Assembly: GCA_947481115.1 (NCBI GenBank)
Contig: CANKEI010000017.1
Span: forward strand, 1-18,727
Direction of reading: 5' to 3'
DNA from: a bacterium
Lineage (GTDB): Bacteria; Babelota; Babeliae; Babelales; JABDEC01
Length of the DNA: 18,727 nucleotides
A program made the position numbers and the translations under genes. Shown here one piece after another: positions 6,316 to 14,399 of this stretch (position 1 is its first letter; every line of letters starts with the position of its first letter). A model generated the notes under the pieces. The model saw only the letters and a list, made by a program, of their open reading frames with translations, was not told the DNA's origin and made no database searches.

Positions 6316-9153
6316 ATGAAAACTAACCAGACTGATAAAATTTATTTAATTGATGGCTCGTCATTTTTGTATCGTGCCTTCTATGGCTTACAGCCAATGC
6401 ATACTACTAGTGGTGCGCAAATACATGCCGTATTTGGATTTTGTCGCATGCTGAAAAAATTACTCGATCAATCCCAGCCTAAATATATTATGTTAGTTTG
6501 GGATTCTAGGGGCCGCACAGAGCGTCATGAATTATATCCAGAGTATAAGAGTACGCGTCAAATTGTACCCAGTGAGTTAATGCAGCAAAAAGATAAAATC
6601 ATGATCTTTGCAGATCTAATTGGCTTGCAGCAAATTGCCCAAGTAGGGATCGAAGCGGATGATATTATTTATTCACTAGCTCAAGACTACAGTCAAACTG
6701 GGCATGAAGTAGTGGTTGTGTCGTCAGACAAAGACCTATATCAGTTAGTTAGAGATCCTAAAATTATAGTTTTAGATCTATTTAAAAATATCACGATCGA
6801 TAAATTAAAATTCCAAGATTTATATAATTTTCCAGTCGAAAAACTGGCGTTCTTTTATGCCCTAGTTGGTGATACTAGCGATAATATTCCCGGTGTGCGT
6901 GGTATTGGTAAGCAGGGCGCCCAGTTATTAGTTAATCAGTTTGAAGATTTAGATGATCTATACAATAATTTGGATCAAGTGGCCAGTATGCGCGCTAAAA
7001 CTGCTCTAGGGACCTATGAATCTGACGCATATTTGAGTCTGCAATTATTTTCTTTAAAATATTATAGTTTTAATGTACCAGCTTCAGAATTAAGATTTAA
7101 TGTTCAAGATTGGATTAAGGCACGTGATTTTTTTGCTGAGCTAGATTTTAAGTCGCTTTTAAAAGATTTACCAGCAGTAATTGGCTTAGACGAACAAGTA
7201 CCATATTTTGCTGATACCAAAAAATATAAGTTCGAGACTGTCCTAACAGCACAGCAGCTAACTGAGTTGTGTGAAAAGTTATCTAATTGTCAGGCTTTTG
7301 CGGTAGATACCGAGACGTTAGGTTTAGACCCATTTAACGATGATATAGTAGGCATTTCACTTTGCCTAGAACCTGGCATAGCTTACTATATCCCATTTGG
7401 TCATATAGAATCTCAGCCAGAACCAATATCTGGCGCTCTCGAATCTCAGGATGATATTAATATTGGTTCTAAGTCGTCACAGTTAAGTTTTTTAAATAAT
7501 AATAATTTCTTTCCAGGCGATACTAAAAATAATAATTTGCAATTGGCGCGTAAATTAGTTCTAGACTCTTTAAGAGTTTTTTTAGAAGACCCTAAGTATC
7601 AAAAGTATTTGCATAACGCTAAATTTGATCAATTAGTTTTTTGGTCCGCGGGAATTAATTTAACTGGGATAACATTTGATACTATGCTAGCAGCTAGTTT
7701 AGTGTCTGAAAATAGTCGCAGAGTGGGTTTAAAATATCTCTCAGAATATTATTTGGGCGATGTTATGTTAACTTACGAACAAGTTGTGACTGATCAAAAA
7801 TTAACTAGTTTTGCGCAGGTGCCCTTAAAACTAGCTACCAAGTATGCGGCTGCCGATGCGCACCAGGTCTTATTATTGCAAAAGATTTTAGCCCAAGAAT
7901 TACAAGCTAAAAATTTAACCAAAGCTTTTACTGAAATCGAAATGCCAGTTTCACAAGTTTTATTTGAAATGGAATGTGCTGGGGTTTATTTAGACTGTAC
8001 TGAGTTAGCCAAATTGGGCTTAGAAGTAGATCGTAAGATCGAACAGGTCAAAGTTAAACTACAAGCGTTAGTCGAACTAGCGCCAGATTTTAATTTCAAT
8101 GCTCCACGACAAATTGAAGAACTGTTATTTCAAAAATTAAATTTACCGGCGCAGAAAAAAAATAGTAAAACAGGGAGCTACTCAACTGATCAAGAAGTTT
8201 TGGTAGAGTTGGCCAAAATACATGCCGTGCCAGGTTTGATTTTACAATATCGTGAGTTAAGTAAATTAAAAAACACTTATATCGATAAATTGCCTGAAAC
8301 AATTAATCCTAAGACTGGTAAAATACATACTAGTTTTAGTCAGGTGATTGCAGCTACGGGTAGACTCGCTAGTTCTAATCCCAATTTGCAAAATATTCCG
8401 GCGGACGGTGACGGTTTGGGTTTACAAGTACGAGCTGCTTTTAAACCAGATTCTGGGTATATTTTTCTAGCGGCAGATTATTCTCAAATTGAATTGCGGG
8501 TACTAGCACAACTGTCAGGTGATCAACATTTGATTCAGGCTTTTAGAGACAATTTAGATATTCACGCTCAGACGGCCGCTAAAATTTTTGGAGTAGAGCT
8601 AGCGGCTGTTACTAAAGATCAACGTCAATTGGGTAAAAAAATTAACTTTAGTGTGCTTTACGGACTGACCGCTTTTGGTTTAGCTAAAGATCTAAATTTG
8701 AATCTAGCAGATGCTAAAAACTATATAGCGACCTACTTTGCACAATATCCTGGTGTATCAACCTGGATGGATCAAGTAGTGGCTGAAACTGAAAAACTGG
8801 GCTATGTCGAAACACTTTGGGGTCGCCGGCGCTATATACCTGAAATTTATGAAAAAAATAAAAATCTATATAATTTAGGACGTAGATTGGCCATTAATAC
8901 TAAAGTTCAGGGCACGGCGGCTGAAATAGTTAAGTTAGGCATGTTAGCAGTAGATACCCAATTGAAACAAGCTGGATTAGGGGCAAAAATTTTATTACAA
9001 ATCCATGACGAGCTATTAATTATGGTGCCAGCTCAAGAATTACAGGCTACAGCAGCATTAGTTAAAGCAGCATTAGAAGGGGTAGTTGCTTGGCAGATAC
9101 CCCTAGAAGTTAACCTTAAGACTGGGTCAGATTGGGCCCAGGTCACAAAATGA
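6316..9153 (+). CDS. polA: DNA polymerase I
   Basis: 945 residues. It fills gaps and removes RNA primers and damaged DNA. The 5'-3' nuclease domain covers about 8-290 (YLIDGSSFLYRAFYG, SSDKD, GDTSDNIPGVRGIG). The 3'-5' proofreading domain keeps its metal ligands: D331/E333 in DTE, D438 in HNAKFD, and Y510-D514. The polymerase domain has motif A DYSQIELR (721-728), motif B from R770 through K774/K775 to Y782-G783, and motif C QIHDEL with D898. All three activities should therefore work, which many small-genome bacteria lack. An extra Asn/Ser-rich loop of about 45 residues (364-408) sits inside the proofreading domain between DTE and NAKFD. The gene begins 5 bases after pyrG and has only a weak ribosome site inside the pyrG end, so translation may be coupled. 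Confidence 0.97.
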   Translation: MKTNQTDKIYLIDGSSFLYRAFYGLQPMHTTSGAQIHAVFGFCRMLKKLLDQSQPKYIMLVWDSRGRTERHELYPEYKSTRQIVPSELMQQKDKIMIFADLIGLQQIAQVGIEADDIIYSLAQDYSQTGHEVVVVSSDKDLYQLVRDPKIIVLDLFKNITIDKLKFQDLYNFPVEKLAFFYALVGDTSDNIPGVRGIGKQGAQLLVNQFEDLDDLYNNLDQVASMRAKTALGTYESDAYLSLQLFSLKYYSFNVPASELRFNVQDWIKARDFFAELDFKSLLKDLPAVIGLDEQVPYFADTKKYKFETVLTAQQLTELCEKLSNCQAFAVDTETLGLDPFNDDIVGISLCLEPGIAYYIPFGHIESQPEPISGALESQDDINIGSKSSQLSFLNNNNFFPGDTKNNNLQLARKLVLDSLRVFLEDPKYQKYLHNAKFDQLVFWSAGINLTGITFDTMLAASLVSENSRRVGLKYLSEYYLGDVMLTYEQVVTDQKLTSFAQVPLKLATKYAAADAHQVLLLQKILAQELQAKNLTKAFTEIEMPVSQVLFEMECAGVYLDCTELAKLGLEVDRKIEQVKVKLQALVELAPDFNFNAPRQIEELLFQKLNLPAQKKNSKTGSYSTDQEVLVELAKIHAVPGLILQYRELSKLKNTYIDKLPETINPKTGKIHTSFSQVIAATGRLASSNPNLQNIPADGDGLGLQVRAAFKPDSGYIFLAADYSQIELRVLAQLSGDQHLIQAFRDNLDIHAQTAAKIFGVELAAVTKDQRQLGKKINFSVLYGLTAFGLAKDLNLNLADAKNYIATYFAQYPGVSTWMDQVVAETEKLGYVETLWGRRRYIPEIYEKNKNLYNLGRRLAINTKVQGTAAEIVKLGMLAVDTQLKQAGLGAKILLQIHDELLIMVPAQELQATAALVKAALEGVVAWQIPLEVNLKTGSDWAQVTK

Positions 9154-9163
9154 TGGTTAATGC

Positions 9164-9193
9164 TTGACTTTTGAATAGATCTTAGGCACTATA
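9164..9193 (+). promoter_or_regulatory. Candidate promoter for rpmA
   Basis: TTGACT at 9164-9169 is followed by ACTATA (9188-9193, spacer 18) within ACTATAAC. It lies just after the polA stop and 112 bases before rpmA, giving a long leader. The -10 is imperfect and its phase is ambiguous; TATAAC at 9190 would need a 20-base spacer. Confidence 0.4.
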
Positions 9194-9219
9194 ACATTTG
9201 AAAATGCTGTGAAAATGGC

Positions 9220-9237
9220 AGTCTATAAGACTCTTTT
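9220..9237 (+). terminator. Weak stem-loop with short T run in the rpmA leader
   Basis: AGTCT-ATA-AGACT (9220-9232) is followed by CTTTT. The 5-bp stem is weak for an intrinsic terminator. It may end polA messages partly or act as a leader attenuator; neither role is shown by sequence alone. Confidence 0.25.
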
Positions 9238-9268
9238 CTATATCAATATTAAAATATTAAATTATTAG

Positions 9269-9287
9269 GCGGATCATAGCGATCCGC
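9269..9287 (+). promoter_or_regulatory. Hairpin just before the rpmA ribosome site
   Basis: GCGGATC-ATAGC-GATCCGC is a perfect 7-bp stem with a 5-base loop, GC-rich in an AT-rich leader. It ends 7 bases before the GGAG ribosome site of rpmA. Its position suggests control of translation or message stability, possibly autoregulation by a ribosomal protein; that is inference. Confidence 0.4.
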
Positions 9288-9304
9288 AATGCTTTGGAGA
9301 CACG

Positions 9305-9565
9305 ATGGCAACCAGTAAATCGGGCGGTTCGACTTCGAATGGCCGTGATAGTATAGGCAGACGCTTAGGCGTCAAATTGTTTGGTGGTCAAACAGTAAAT
9401 GGCGGCGAGATTATCGTACGTCAACGCGGTACTAAATTTCACCAAGGTGAAGGTGTTGGTATTGGCAAAGATGATACCCTTTATGCGAAGCGTGCGGGCG
9501 TTTTAAGATTTAACTTTGGTCGTAAGGGCCGTAAATTCATCTTTGTAGATGAAGTTAAAGTTTAA
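9305..9565 (+). CDS. rpmA: 50S ribosomal protein L27
   Basis: 86 residues, the standard length. L27 lies near the peptidyl-transferase centre of the large subunit, with its flexible N-terminus reaching toward tRNA. The sequence shows GGSTSNGRDSIGRRLGVKLFGG and IIVRQRGTKFHQGEGVGIG, the family signature. There is no N-terminal propeptide of the kind cleaved by Prp in Firmicutes. A GGAG site lies 7 bases before the ATG. In most bacteria rpmA directly follows rplU (L21); here it follows polA and a 151-base leader, so L21 must be elsewhere. secF follows after 46 bases. Confidence 0.97.
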   Translation: MATSKSGGSTSNGRDSIGRRLGVKLFGGQTVNGGEIIVRQRGTKFHQGEGVGIGKDDTLYAKRAGVLRFNFGRKGRKFIFVDEVKV

Positions 9566-9611
9566 TCCTAAGATTAGCGCTAAATTTTTACTCGGAGAGT
9601 GAGTATATATT

Positions 9612-10499
9612 ATGATCGATTTTCTTAAATATCGTTATATTTGTTTTGGCTTTTTTTTATTAGTTCTAGGTGCTGCGGTTGGTGGCTACTGGTATAATTA
9701 TCAAAAGCATGGCAGTGGTTTCAATTATAGTGTGGACTTTACTGGTGGTACCGAATTGCGAATTAAGTTCGCTAAATTAGTATCGGCGGAAAAAATTTAT
9801 CATATATTAGAGCAAGACGATAAATTTAAGGGGATTGGGATTCACGAACTAGATAATAATCAAGTTTTGATTCGCGTACAAGAATTTGAAGGTGATTCTC
9901 AGGGCATTGGTGGACGTATTGCGGCTAGCTTGCAACAGAATTTAACTGATAATCAAGTTGAATTATTACGTGTAGATTCGGTTGGTAGCTCCGTAGGTGG
10001 TTCATTACGCGCTGATTCAATTAAAGCCATTTTGATCGCATTATTATTAATGTTGATCTATGTAGCAATTAGATTTAAATTTTTATTTGCAATTGGATCG
10101 GTAATAGCCTTGTTTCATGATGTGCTATTTATTTTAGCTTTCTTTTTGATCACTCACAGAGAAATTTCGATGGATGTGATTGGCGCTATCTTGATGGTAC
10201 TAGGTTACTCCATGAACGATACGATTGTGATTTTCTCGCGTATTCGTGAGAACTTGAAAAAAATGACCGGCGAATCTATGGCTGTTGTGATTAATACCAG
10301 TATAAATCAGACGTTGCGTCGTACAACTTTAACTAGTTCAGCAACCGCGCTAGTGGTTTGTTCGTTAATGGTTTTTGGTGGCGAAATGTTACGTGGTTTA
10401 TCAATTGCGTTACTACTAGGTATTATTATTGGGACCTATTCTTCTATTTTTATCGCAAGTCCAATTATGCTTTTATTCTATAAAAACAAAAAAGCTTAG
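9612..10499 (+). CDS. secF: Protein-export membrane protein SecF
   Basis: 295 residues, within the usual 290-320. SecF pairs with SecD to use the proton gradient to pull proteins through SecYEG. A first membrane helix (about 8-27) is followed by the conserved VDFTGGTELRI (41-51) and a periplasmic domain (about 30-135). Five more helices follow, including the signature LGYSMNDTIVIFSRIREN (197-214) and the LRRTTLTSSATAL region. A GGAGAG ribosome site sits 12 bases before the ATG, and an in-frame stop just upstream rules out an earlier start. secD, normally adjacent or fused, is not in this window. Many signal-peptide proteins nearby fit a cell that relies on Sec export. Confidence 0.96.
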   Translation: MIDFLKYRYICFGFFLLVLGAAVGGYWYNYQKHGSGFNYSVDFTGGTELRIKFAKLVSAEKIYHILEQDDKFKGIGIHELDNNQVLIRVQEFEGDSQGIGGRIAASLQQNLTDNQVELLRVDSVGSSVGGSLRADSIKAILIALLLMLIYVAIRFKFLFAIGSVIALFHDVLFILAFFLITHREISMDVIGAILMVLGYSMNDTIVIFSRIRENLKKMTGESMAVVINTSINQTLRRTTLTSSATALVVCSLMVFGGEMLRGLSIALLLGIIIGTYSSIFIASPIMLLFYKNKKA

Positions 10500-10574
10500 C
10501 TGTTAACTTAGATTTAAAACCCTTAATCTGTATAAATTCATTACCTCTTTTAAGTCCGTAGGGAGACGCTTGGT

Positions 10575-11903
10575 ATGAAAGATACCGCAGAATTAAAAAA
10601 AATGTCCGTTCCTGAGCTCAATGCTTATGCCCGCAAATTAGGGATAGTGGGAGCATCGCTTATGGCTAAAACAGATTTGATCGAAAAACTCGATTATGTG
10701 CAACAAAATCCAGACATCGAGTTAAAAGTTGAAGGTGTTTTAGAAAAATTACCGGATGGTTTTGGTTTTTTGCGTTCTGTACAGCATGATTATGTTTCTG
10801 GTCCAGATGATGTTTATGTTTCACCATCGCAGATTAGACGCTTTAATTTGCGGACAGGTAGTACAATTTCTGGTGTAATTCGCAAACCTAAAGATGGCGA
10901 AAAATATTTTGCTTTACTTAAGGTTGATCAAGTTAACCATGATGACCCGATTAAGCAGCTTGATACACCATCATTTGATCGTTTAACCCCACTATATCCC
11001 GAACAAAAATTTGATTTAGAGTGTGATCCAGCACTAATTTCTACACGTATCATGGATATGTTTACACCCATTGGCAAGGGACAGCGCGGTTTAATTGTAG
11101 CGCCGCCTAAAGCTGGTAAAACCATGCTTTTAAAAGAGATTGCTAAAAGTTTATTAGCTAATCATCCAGATATTCATTTATTTGTACTTTTAATTGATGA
11201 GCGCCCAGAAGAAGTTTCTGATATGCGCAGATTCGTTAAGGGCAATCGGGCTGAGGTAGTTAGTTCTACTTTTGATGAGACAGCTAATCGTCACGTACAA
11301 GTGGCTGAAATGGTGCTAGAAAAAGCTAAGCGTTTAGTGGAAGCCGGAAATCACGTAGTAATTTTATTAGATGCGATTACACGTTTAGCTCGCGCTTATA
11401 ATACTATTGCCCCTGCTTCTGGTAAAATTCTGACCGGTGGTATTGATGCTAATGCTTTGCAACGTCCTAAACGCTTCTTTGGCGCAGCACGTAATACTGA
11501 AGAAGGTGGTTCGCTGACCATTTTAGCGACAGCTTTAGTAGAAACTGGCTCTAAAATGGACGAAGTGATTTTTGAAGAGTTTAAGGGTACTGGTAATATG
11601 GAAATTAACCTGACTCGTAAACTATCAAATCGCAGAACATTCCCAGCTTTTGATTTATTAACTTCTGGTACACGTCGCGATGACTTATTGCTCCCTGAGG
11701 CTACTTTAAATAAAGTTTGGGTGTTGCAAAAATTCTTAGCTACTATGAACACTGTCGAAGGCATGGAGTTCTTGATCGACAAGATGAAGAAATTTAAAAC
11801 TAACGAAGAGTTCTTAGATTCGATCAATAAGAAAAATGGCGATGTGGCTAGCTCTACTAATGGTTCAGTTAGTAGTAGTAGCAGCAGCTCTTCCAGTAAA
11901 TAA
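10575..11903 (+). CDS. rho: Transcription termination factor Rho
   Basis: 442 residues. Hexameric RNA helicase that ends transcription of untranslated RNA. Residues 4-40 form the Rho_N helical domain. Residues 50-120 form the cold-shock-like primary RNA-binding domain (DGFGFLR at 61-67, DDVYVSPSQIRRF). The ATPase has Walker A APPKAGKT (176-183), Walker B VVILLDA (261-267), the Q-loop region with LTGGID (286-291), and EFKGTGNMEI. The C-terminus ends in a tail (425-442) that is almost all serine, encoded by AGT/AGC runs and absent from most Rho proteins. A GGGAG site lies 9 bases before the ATG. An intrinsic terminator follows. Confidence 0.97.
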   Translation: MKDTAELKKMSVPELNAYARKLGIVGASLMAKTDLIEKLDYVQQNPDIELKVEGVLEKLPDGFGFLRSVQHDYVSGPDDVYVSPSQIRRFNLRTGSTISGVIRKPKDGEKYFALLKVDQVNHDDPIKQLDTPSFDRLTPLYPEQKFDLECDPALISTRIMDMFTPIGKGQRGLIVAPPKAGKTMLLKEIAKSLLANHPDIHLFVLLIDERPEEVSDMRRFVKGNRAEVVSSTFDETANRHVQVAEMVLEKAKRLVEAGNHVVILLDAITRLARAYNTIAPASGKILTGGIDANALQRPKRFFGAARNTEEGGSLTILATALVETGSKMDEVIFEEFKGTGNMEINLTRKLSNRRTFPAFDLLTSGTRRDDLLLPEATLNKVWVLQKFLATMNTVEGMEFLIDKMKKFKTNEEFLDSINKKNGDVASSTNGSVSSSSSSSSSK

Positions 11904-11933
11904 TTTTCAATAATAAAATTTTTAGAATTTCTC

Positions 11934-11972
11934 AGAGCCTGCAATCTATTTATGATTTGCAGGCTCTTTTTT
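11934..11972 (+). terminator. Strong intrinsic terminator after rho
   Basis: AGAGCCTGCAATC, a TATTTAT loop and GATTTGCAGGCTCT form a 13-bp stem with one bulged base, followed at once by a run of T (11967-11972). It lies 30 bases after the rho stop. The opposite strand lacks a T run, so it acts on plus-strand messages. Confidence 0.92.
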
Positions 11973-12005
11973 ATGGACTAATTTTCAAACTACCTAACTC
12001 TATGA

Positions 12006-12078
12006 CTCGGCGCTATGCTACTTATGCGAAACAAAAACGCAGCATGCGAGTTTGCAATTCTTTATGCAGCACGCCGAG
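12006..12078 (-). other. Structured convergent intergenic segment
   Basis: CTCGGCG (12006-12012) pairs with CGCCGAG (12072-12078). Inside are nested pairs such as ATGCT/AGCAT with TGCG/CGCA around an A-rich loop (12015-12045). The segment lies between the rho terminator and the tsaD stop and is richer in GC than its flanks. It could be the 3' end structure of the tsaD message or a small RNA. It is not a tRNA: it has no D-arm or T-arm. Confidence 0.3.
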
Positions 12079-12089
12079 CACGGCAATAA

Positions 12090-13133
12090 TTAAAAAATAT
12101 CTAGAGCTAAGTTATCAAATTTATTTTGCTGAGCTTTATAGTGCCCTACTAGTGCAATCATCGCGGCGTTGTCAGTACAATATTGACCAGCCGGTGAGAA
12201 AAATTGGATTTGACGCGCTTCGCATAATTCACGCAGCTCTTGCTTAAGATACTTATTGCAGGCTACGCCGCCAACAAAAGTTACGGCTTTAATTTCCGGA
12301 TATTTTTTCAGTGCAAGATTAATTTTATTGCAGAAAATATCGCGGATACACTTTAATAACGAACTAGCAATTTTAACTTGGAGCTCGTGCGATACCAGAG
12401 TAGTTAATTGTTTAGTTTTTAAGTCGAATAAATTTTGTTTTACCAGGTCATATAGCACTGCTGTTTTTAAACCAGAAAAACTAAAATTAAGTGTATCTTT
12501 GGCGCCCCTAGGATAATTAAAAAAATCTTGAAAATTCGCTTCACGTGCTAAGCGCTCAATAATTGGGCCGCCTGGGTAAGCCAGGCCTAAAAATTTAGCA
12601 ATTTTATCAAAAGCTTCACCAGCTGCATCATCTAGCGTTTCGCCAATAGTTTGATATCTACCATAATCAGTAATTAAATAGAGTGATGAATGACCACCAG
12701 AAGCTGTAATACAGATATGTGGAAATGGTGGCGTACTATCTAAAAAAGAAGAAAAAGCGTGCCCCTCTAAATGATTAATCCCGATAATGGGTTTATTTTT
12801 GGCATAACTTAAAGCTTTCGCAAAACCGAGCCCAATCAATAGCGAACCAGGTAGTCCCGGCTTGGTAGTCACTGCGATTACATCTATTTGATCTAGGGTA
12901 ATATTAGCTTTGTTTAGCGCCAATTCGACAATGGGATTAATTTTTTCTAAGTGTGAGCGTGAAGCAATTTCTGGTACAACGCCGCCAAATTCTTTTTGTA
13001 ACTCAATCTGCGAAAACAGCTCATTAGATAAGACCCCTTGTTCGGTAGTGTAAACTGCTGCCGCAGTTTCATCGCAAGAAGTTTCAATACCTAAAATTTT
13101 TAAGTTTATAGTTGGATTAATGTGTTGATTCAT
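12090..13133 (-). CDS. tsaD: tRNA N6-adenosine threonylcarbamoyltransferase TsaD
   Basis: 347 residues, typical length. It transfers the threonylcarbamoyl group to A37 of ANN-decoding tRNAs, together with TsaB and TsaE. The ASKHA fold begins GIETSCDETAAAV (15-27). The metal site is HLEGH (H121, H125), with a further ligand D321 in CTDNAAMIA. Other family blocks are TKPGLPGSLLIG (90-101), TASGGHSSLYL (143-153) and NFSFSGLKTAV (216-226). Its ATG overlaps the stop of an exported hypothetical gene by 4 bases (ATGA), so translation is probably coupled and no separate ribosome site is needed. The N-terminus is about 10 residues longer than in E. coli. Confidence 0.97.
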   Translation of the reverse strand: MNQHINPTINLKILGIETSCDETAAAVYTTEQGVLSNELFSQIELQKEFGGVVPEIASRSHLEKINPIVELALNKANITLDQIDVIAVTTKPGLPGSLLIGLGFAKALSYAKNKPIIGINHLEGHAFSSFLDSTPPFPHICITASGGHSSLYLITDYGRYQTIGETLDDAAGEAFDKIAKFLGLAYPGGPIIERLAREANFQDFFNYPRGAKDTLNFSFSGLKTAVLYDLVKQNLFDLKTKQLTTLVSHELQVKIASSLLKCIRDIFCNKINLALKKYPEIKAVTFVGGVACNKYLKQELRELCEARQIQFFSPAGQYCTDNAAMIALVGHYKAQQNKFDNLALDIF

Positions 13134-13837
13134 GCGGGATTAATCACCAATGTTTTGTTAAAGCGTAATTTAGTTTCTTTAGTGCTACTGTGCAGTGGTT
13201 TAATATTTAAACAACCTAGCGTGCTTTTTACGAGGGCATCTTTTAGTGATTGGCAGCTGTTTTTAGCACATGAAATTTCGATATCTGGCAAATTTATGGT
13301 GGTATTGATCAGTTTCCACGCCGCTTGTTCAGCAATTTTGCAGGAAATTCCAGTAGGATTAAGTGCGATTAAGACCGTATGTTCTAGAACTTGCAAATCT
13401 GGCCCTAGTTTATTTTCGCGTATTTGCCAGATATTATCAGATGCTAGCGGATCTTTAGTGTTGCTATGATTAAAATTTTTAGTTAACCGTAGTTGAAATA
13501 GCTTATAAGAACTATGCTTTTTAAGCTTCAAACAGAAGACGGTATTATCTTCGGAACAATATTCAATATGCTCTGGATCAGCAAATAAAATATTAATTAC
13601 ATTTTGGCGCTGGTCTTGAAAATTAAATTTACCTGGAGTGTCTTTGGTATCGACGGCAATTACAGTGCCATCGTAATATAAGCAGGGATAGGTGTTATTT
13701 AGTTCTTCAAATTTTGGTAACTTTAGGTGCCCGATATATAAAATATTATTTAAATTATTACTCAAAGCTGGGAAGTTGCTGGTTAACAGAGTACTATAGA
13801 GCCCAATTAGCGCCAGTATTTTAATCATTTTGCTCAT
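13130..13837 (-). CDS. Exported cysteine-containing protein, unknown function
   Basis: 235 residues, not recognised. Residues 1-26 form a signal peptide (MSKMIKILALIGLYSTLL, cleavage near PALS). The mature protein has seven cysteines (52, 94, 102, 166, 190, 195, 209), a number that would suit disulphides in an exported protein. A C-terminal block IEISCAKNSCQSLKDAL (187-203) is followed by KLRFNKTLVINPA at the end. It is mainly beta-strand in look, with no catalytic motif seen. A GAAAG lies 8 bases before the ATG. It is the first gene of a two-gene unit with tsaD, which it overlaps by 4 bases, and it diverges from smpB across 89 AT-rich bases that must hold both promoters. A link to tRNA modification is not implied. 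Confidence 0.82.
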   Translation of the reverse strand: MSKMIKILALIGLYSTLLTSNFPALSNNLNNILYIGHLKLPKFEELNNTYPCLYYDGTVIAVDTKDTPGKFNFQDQRQNVINILFADPEHIEYCSEDNTVFCLKLKKHSSYKLFQLRLTKNFNHSNTKDPLASDNIWQIRENKLGPDLQVLEHTVLIALNPTGISCKIAEQAAWKLINTTINLPDIEISCAKNSCQSLKDALVKSTLGCLNIKPLHSSTKETKLRFNKTLVINPA

Positions 13838-13926
13838 GGAGCGACTTTCAATTTTCTGTTAATATTAAAAACATAAATTAAATATAGCTAAAGCTAATAA
13901 TTTTATCAAAATAGAAGATCAACAAA

Positions 13927-14385
13927 ATGAAACTAATCGCTAAGAATAAAAAAGCTTTTTTCGATTACGACGTTCTCGAAACTTTAGAAGCAGGCATAGT
14001 TTTAAGTGGAGCAGAGGTTAAAAGTTTACGTACAGGTCAGTGTACACTGCCAGGTGCTTATGCCATTATTCAACGCGGTGAACTGTTTCTTTTAAATGCT
14101 AATATTCCGACTTATTCACATCTTGGTTTTAAAGATGATGGTGGGCCAACTCGCACCCGCAAATTGTTGGTACACAGACGTGAGCTTGGTCGTCTAGTAG
14201 GTGATATTGCTCGCCAGGGTGTAACTTTAGTAGCGCTGAGTCTCTATTTTAACGATCGCAATATCGTGAAAGTGTCTCTGGGTATCTGTAAACATAAAAA
14301 AGCGGCTGGTAAAAAGCAGGCCATTAAAGAACGGGATATTAAACGTGAAACGGCCCGTGAAATTAAAGATGTTTATCGATATTAG
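13927..14385 (+). CDS. smpB: tmRNA-binding protein SmpB
   Basis: 152 residues, standard length. SmpB carries tmRNA to ribosomes stalled on broken messages and mimics the codon-anticodon part of a tRNA. Visible family blocks are NKKAFFDYDVLETLEAGI (7-24), LSGAEVKSLRTGQ (26-38), NANIPTY (57-63), and RTRKLLVHRREL (76-87). The C-terminal tail is GICKHKKAAGKKQAIKERDIKRE (119-141); it enters the mRNA channel. Its partner, the tmRNA gene, lies 2.7 kb away on the opposite strand. Only a weak AGAAG ribosome site precedes the ATG. The 3' end lies 14 bases from the end of the convergent 791-residue gene, with no terminator visible. Confidence 0.97.
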   Translation: MKLIAKNKKAFFDYDVLETLEAGIVLSGAEVKSLRTGQCTLPGAYAIIQRGELFLLNANIPTYSHLGFKDDGGPTRTRKLLVHRRELGRLVGDIARQGVTLVALSLYFNDRNIVKVSLGICKHKKAAGKKQAIKERDIKRETAREIKDVYRY

Positions 14386-14399
14386 AGCCGCAGTTGAGC

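Noticed and set aside
9216..9269. Short leader reading frame ATGGCAGTC... before rpmA as a regulatory peptide
   Set aside because: Only about 17 codons, no ribosome site and no run of a regulatory amino acid.
11396..11944. Minus-strand open frame of 182 codons inside rho
   Set aside because: It overlaps rho in antisense; rho is conserved over the same bases, and the serine-run tail merely yields a leucine run on the other strand.
12006..12078. tRNA gene, because of 7-bp outer arms about 73 bases apart
   Set aside because: No D-arm, anticodon arm or GTTC-type T-arm on either strand.
11957..12247. Plus-strand open frame of 96 codons
   Set aside because: It begins inside the rho terminator and runs antisense into tsaD, whose metal-ligand region is conserved there.
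13122..13469. Plus-strand open frame of 115 codons
   Set aside because: Antisense to the exported protein upstream of tsaD; hydrophobic by chance from the complementary codons.
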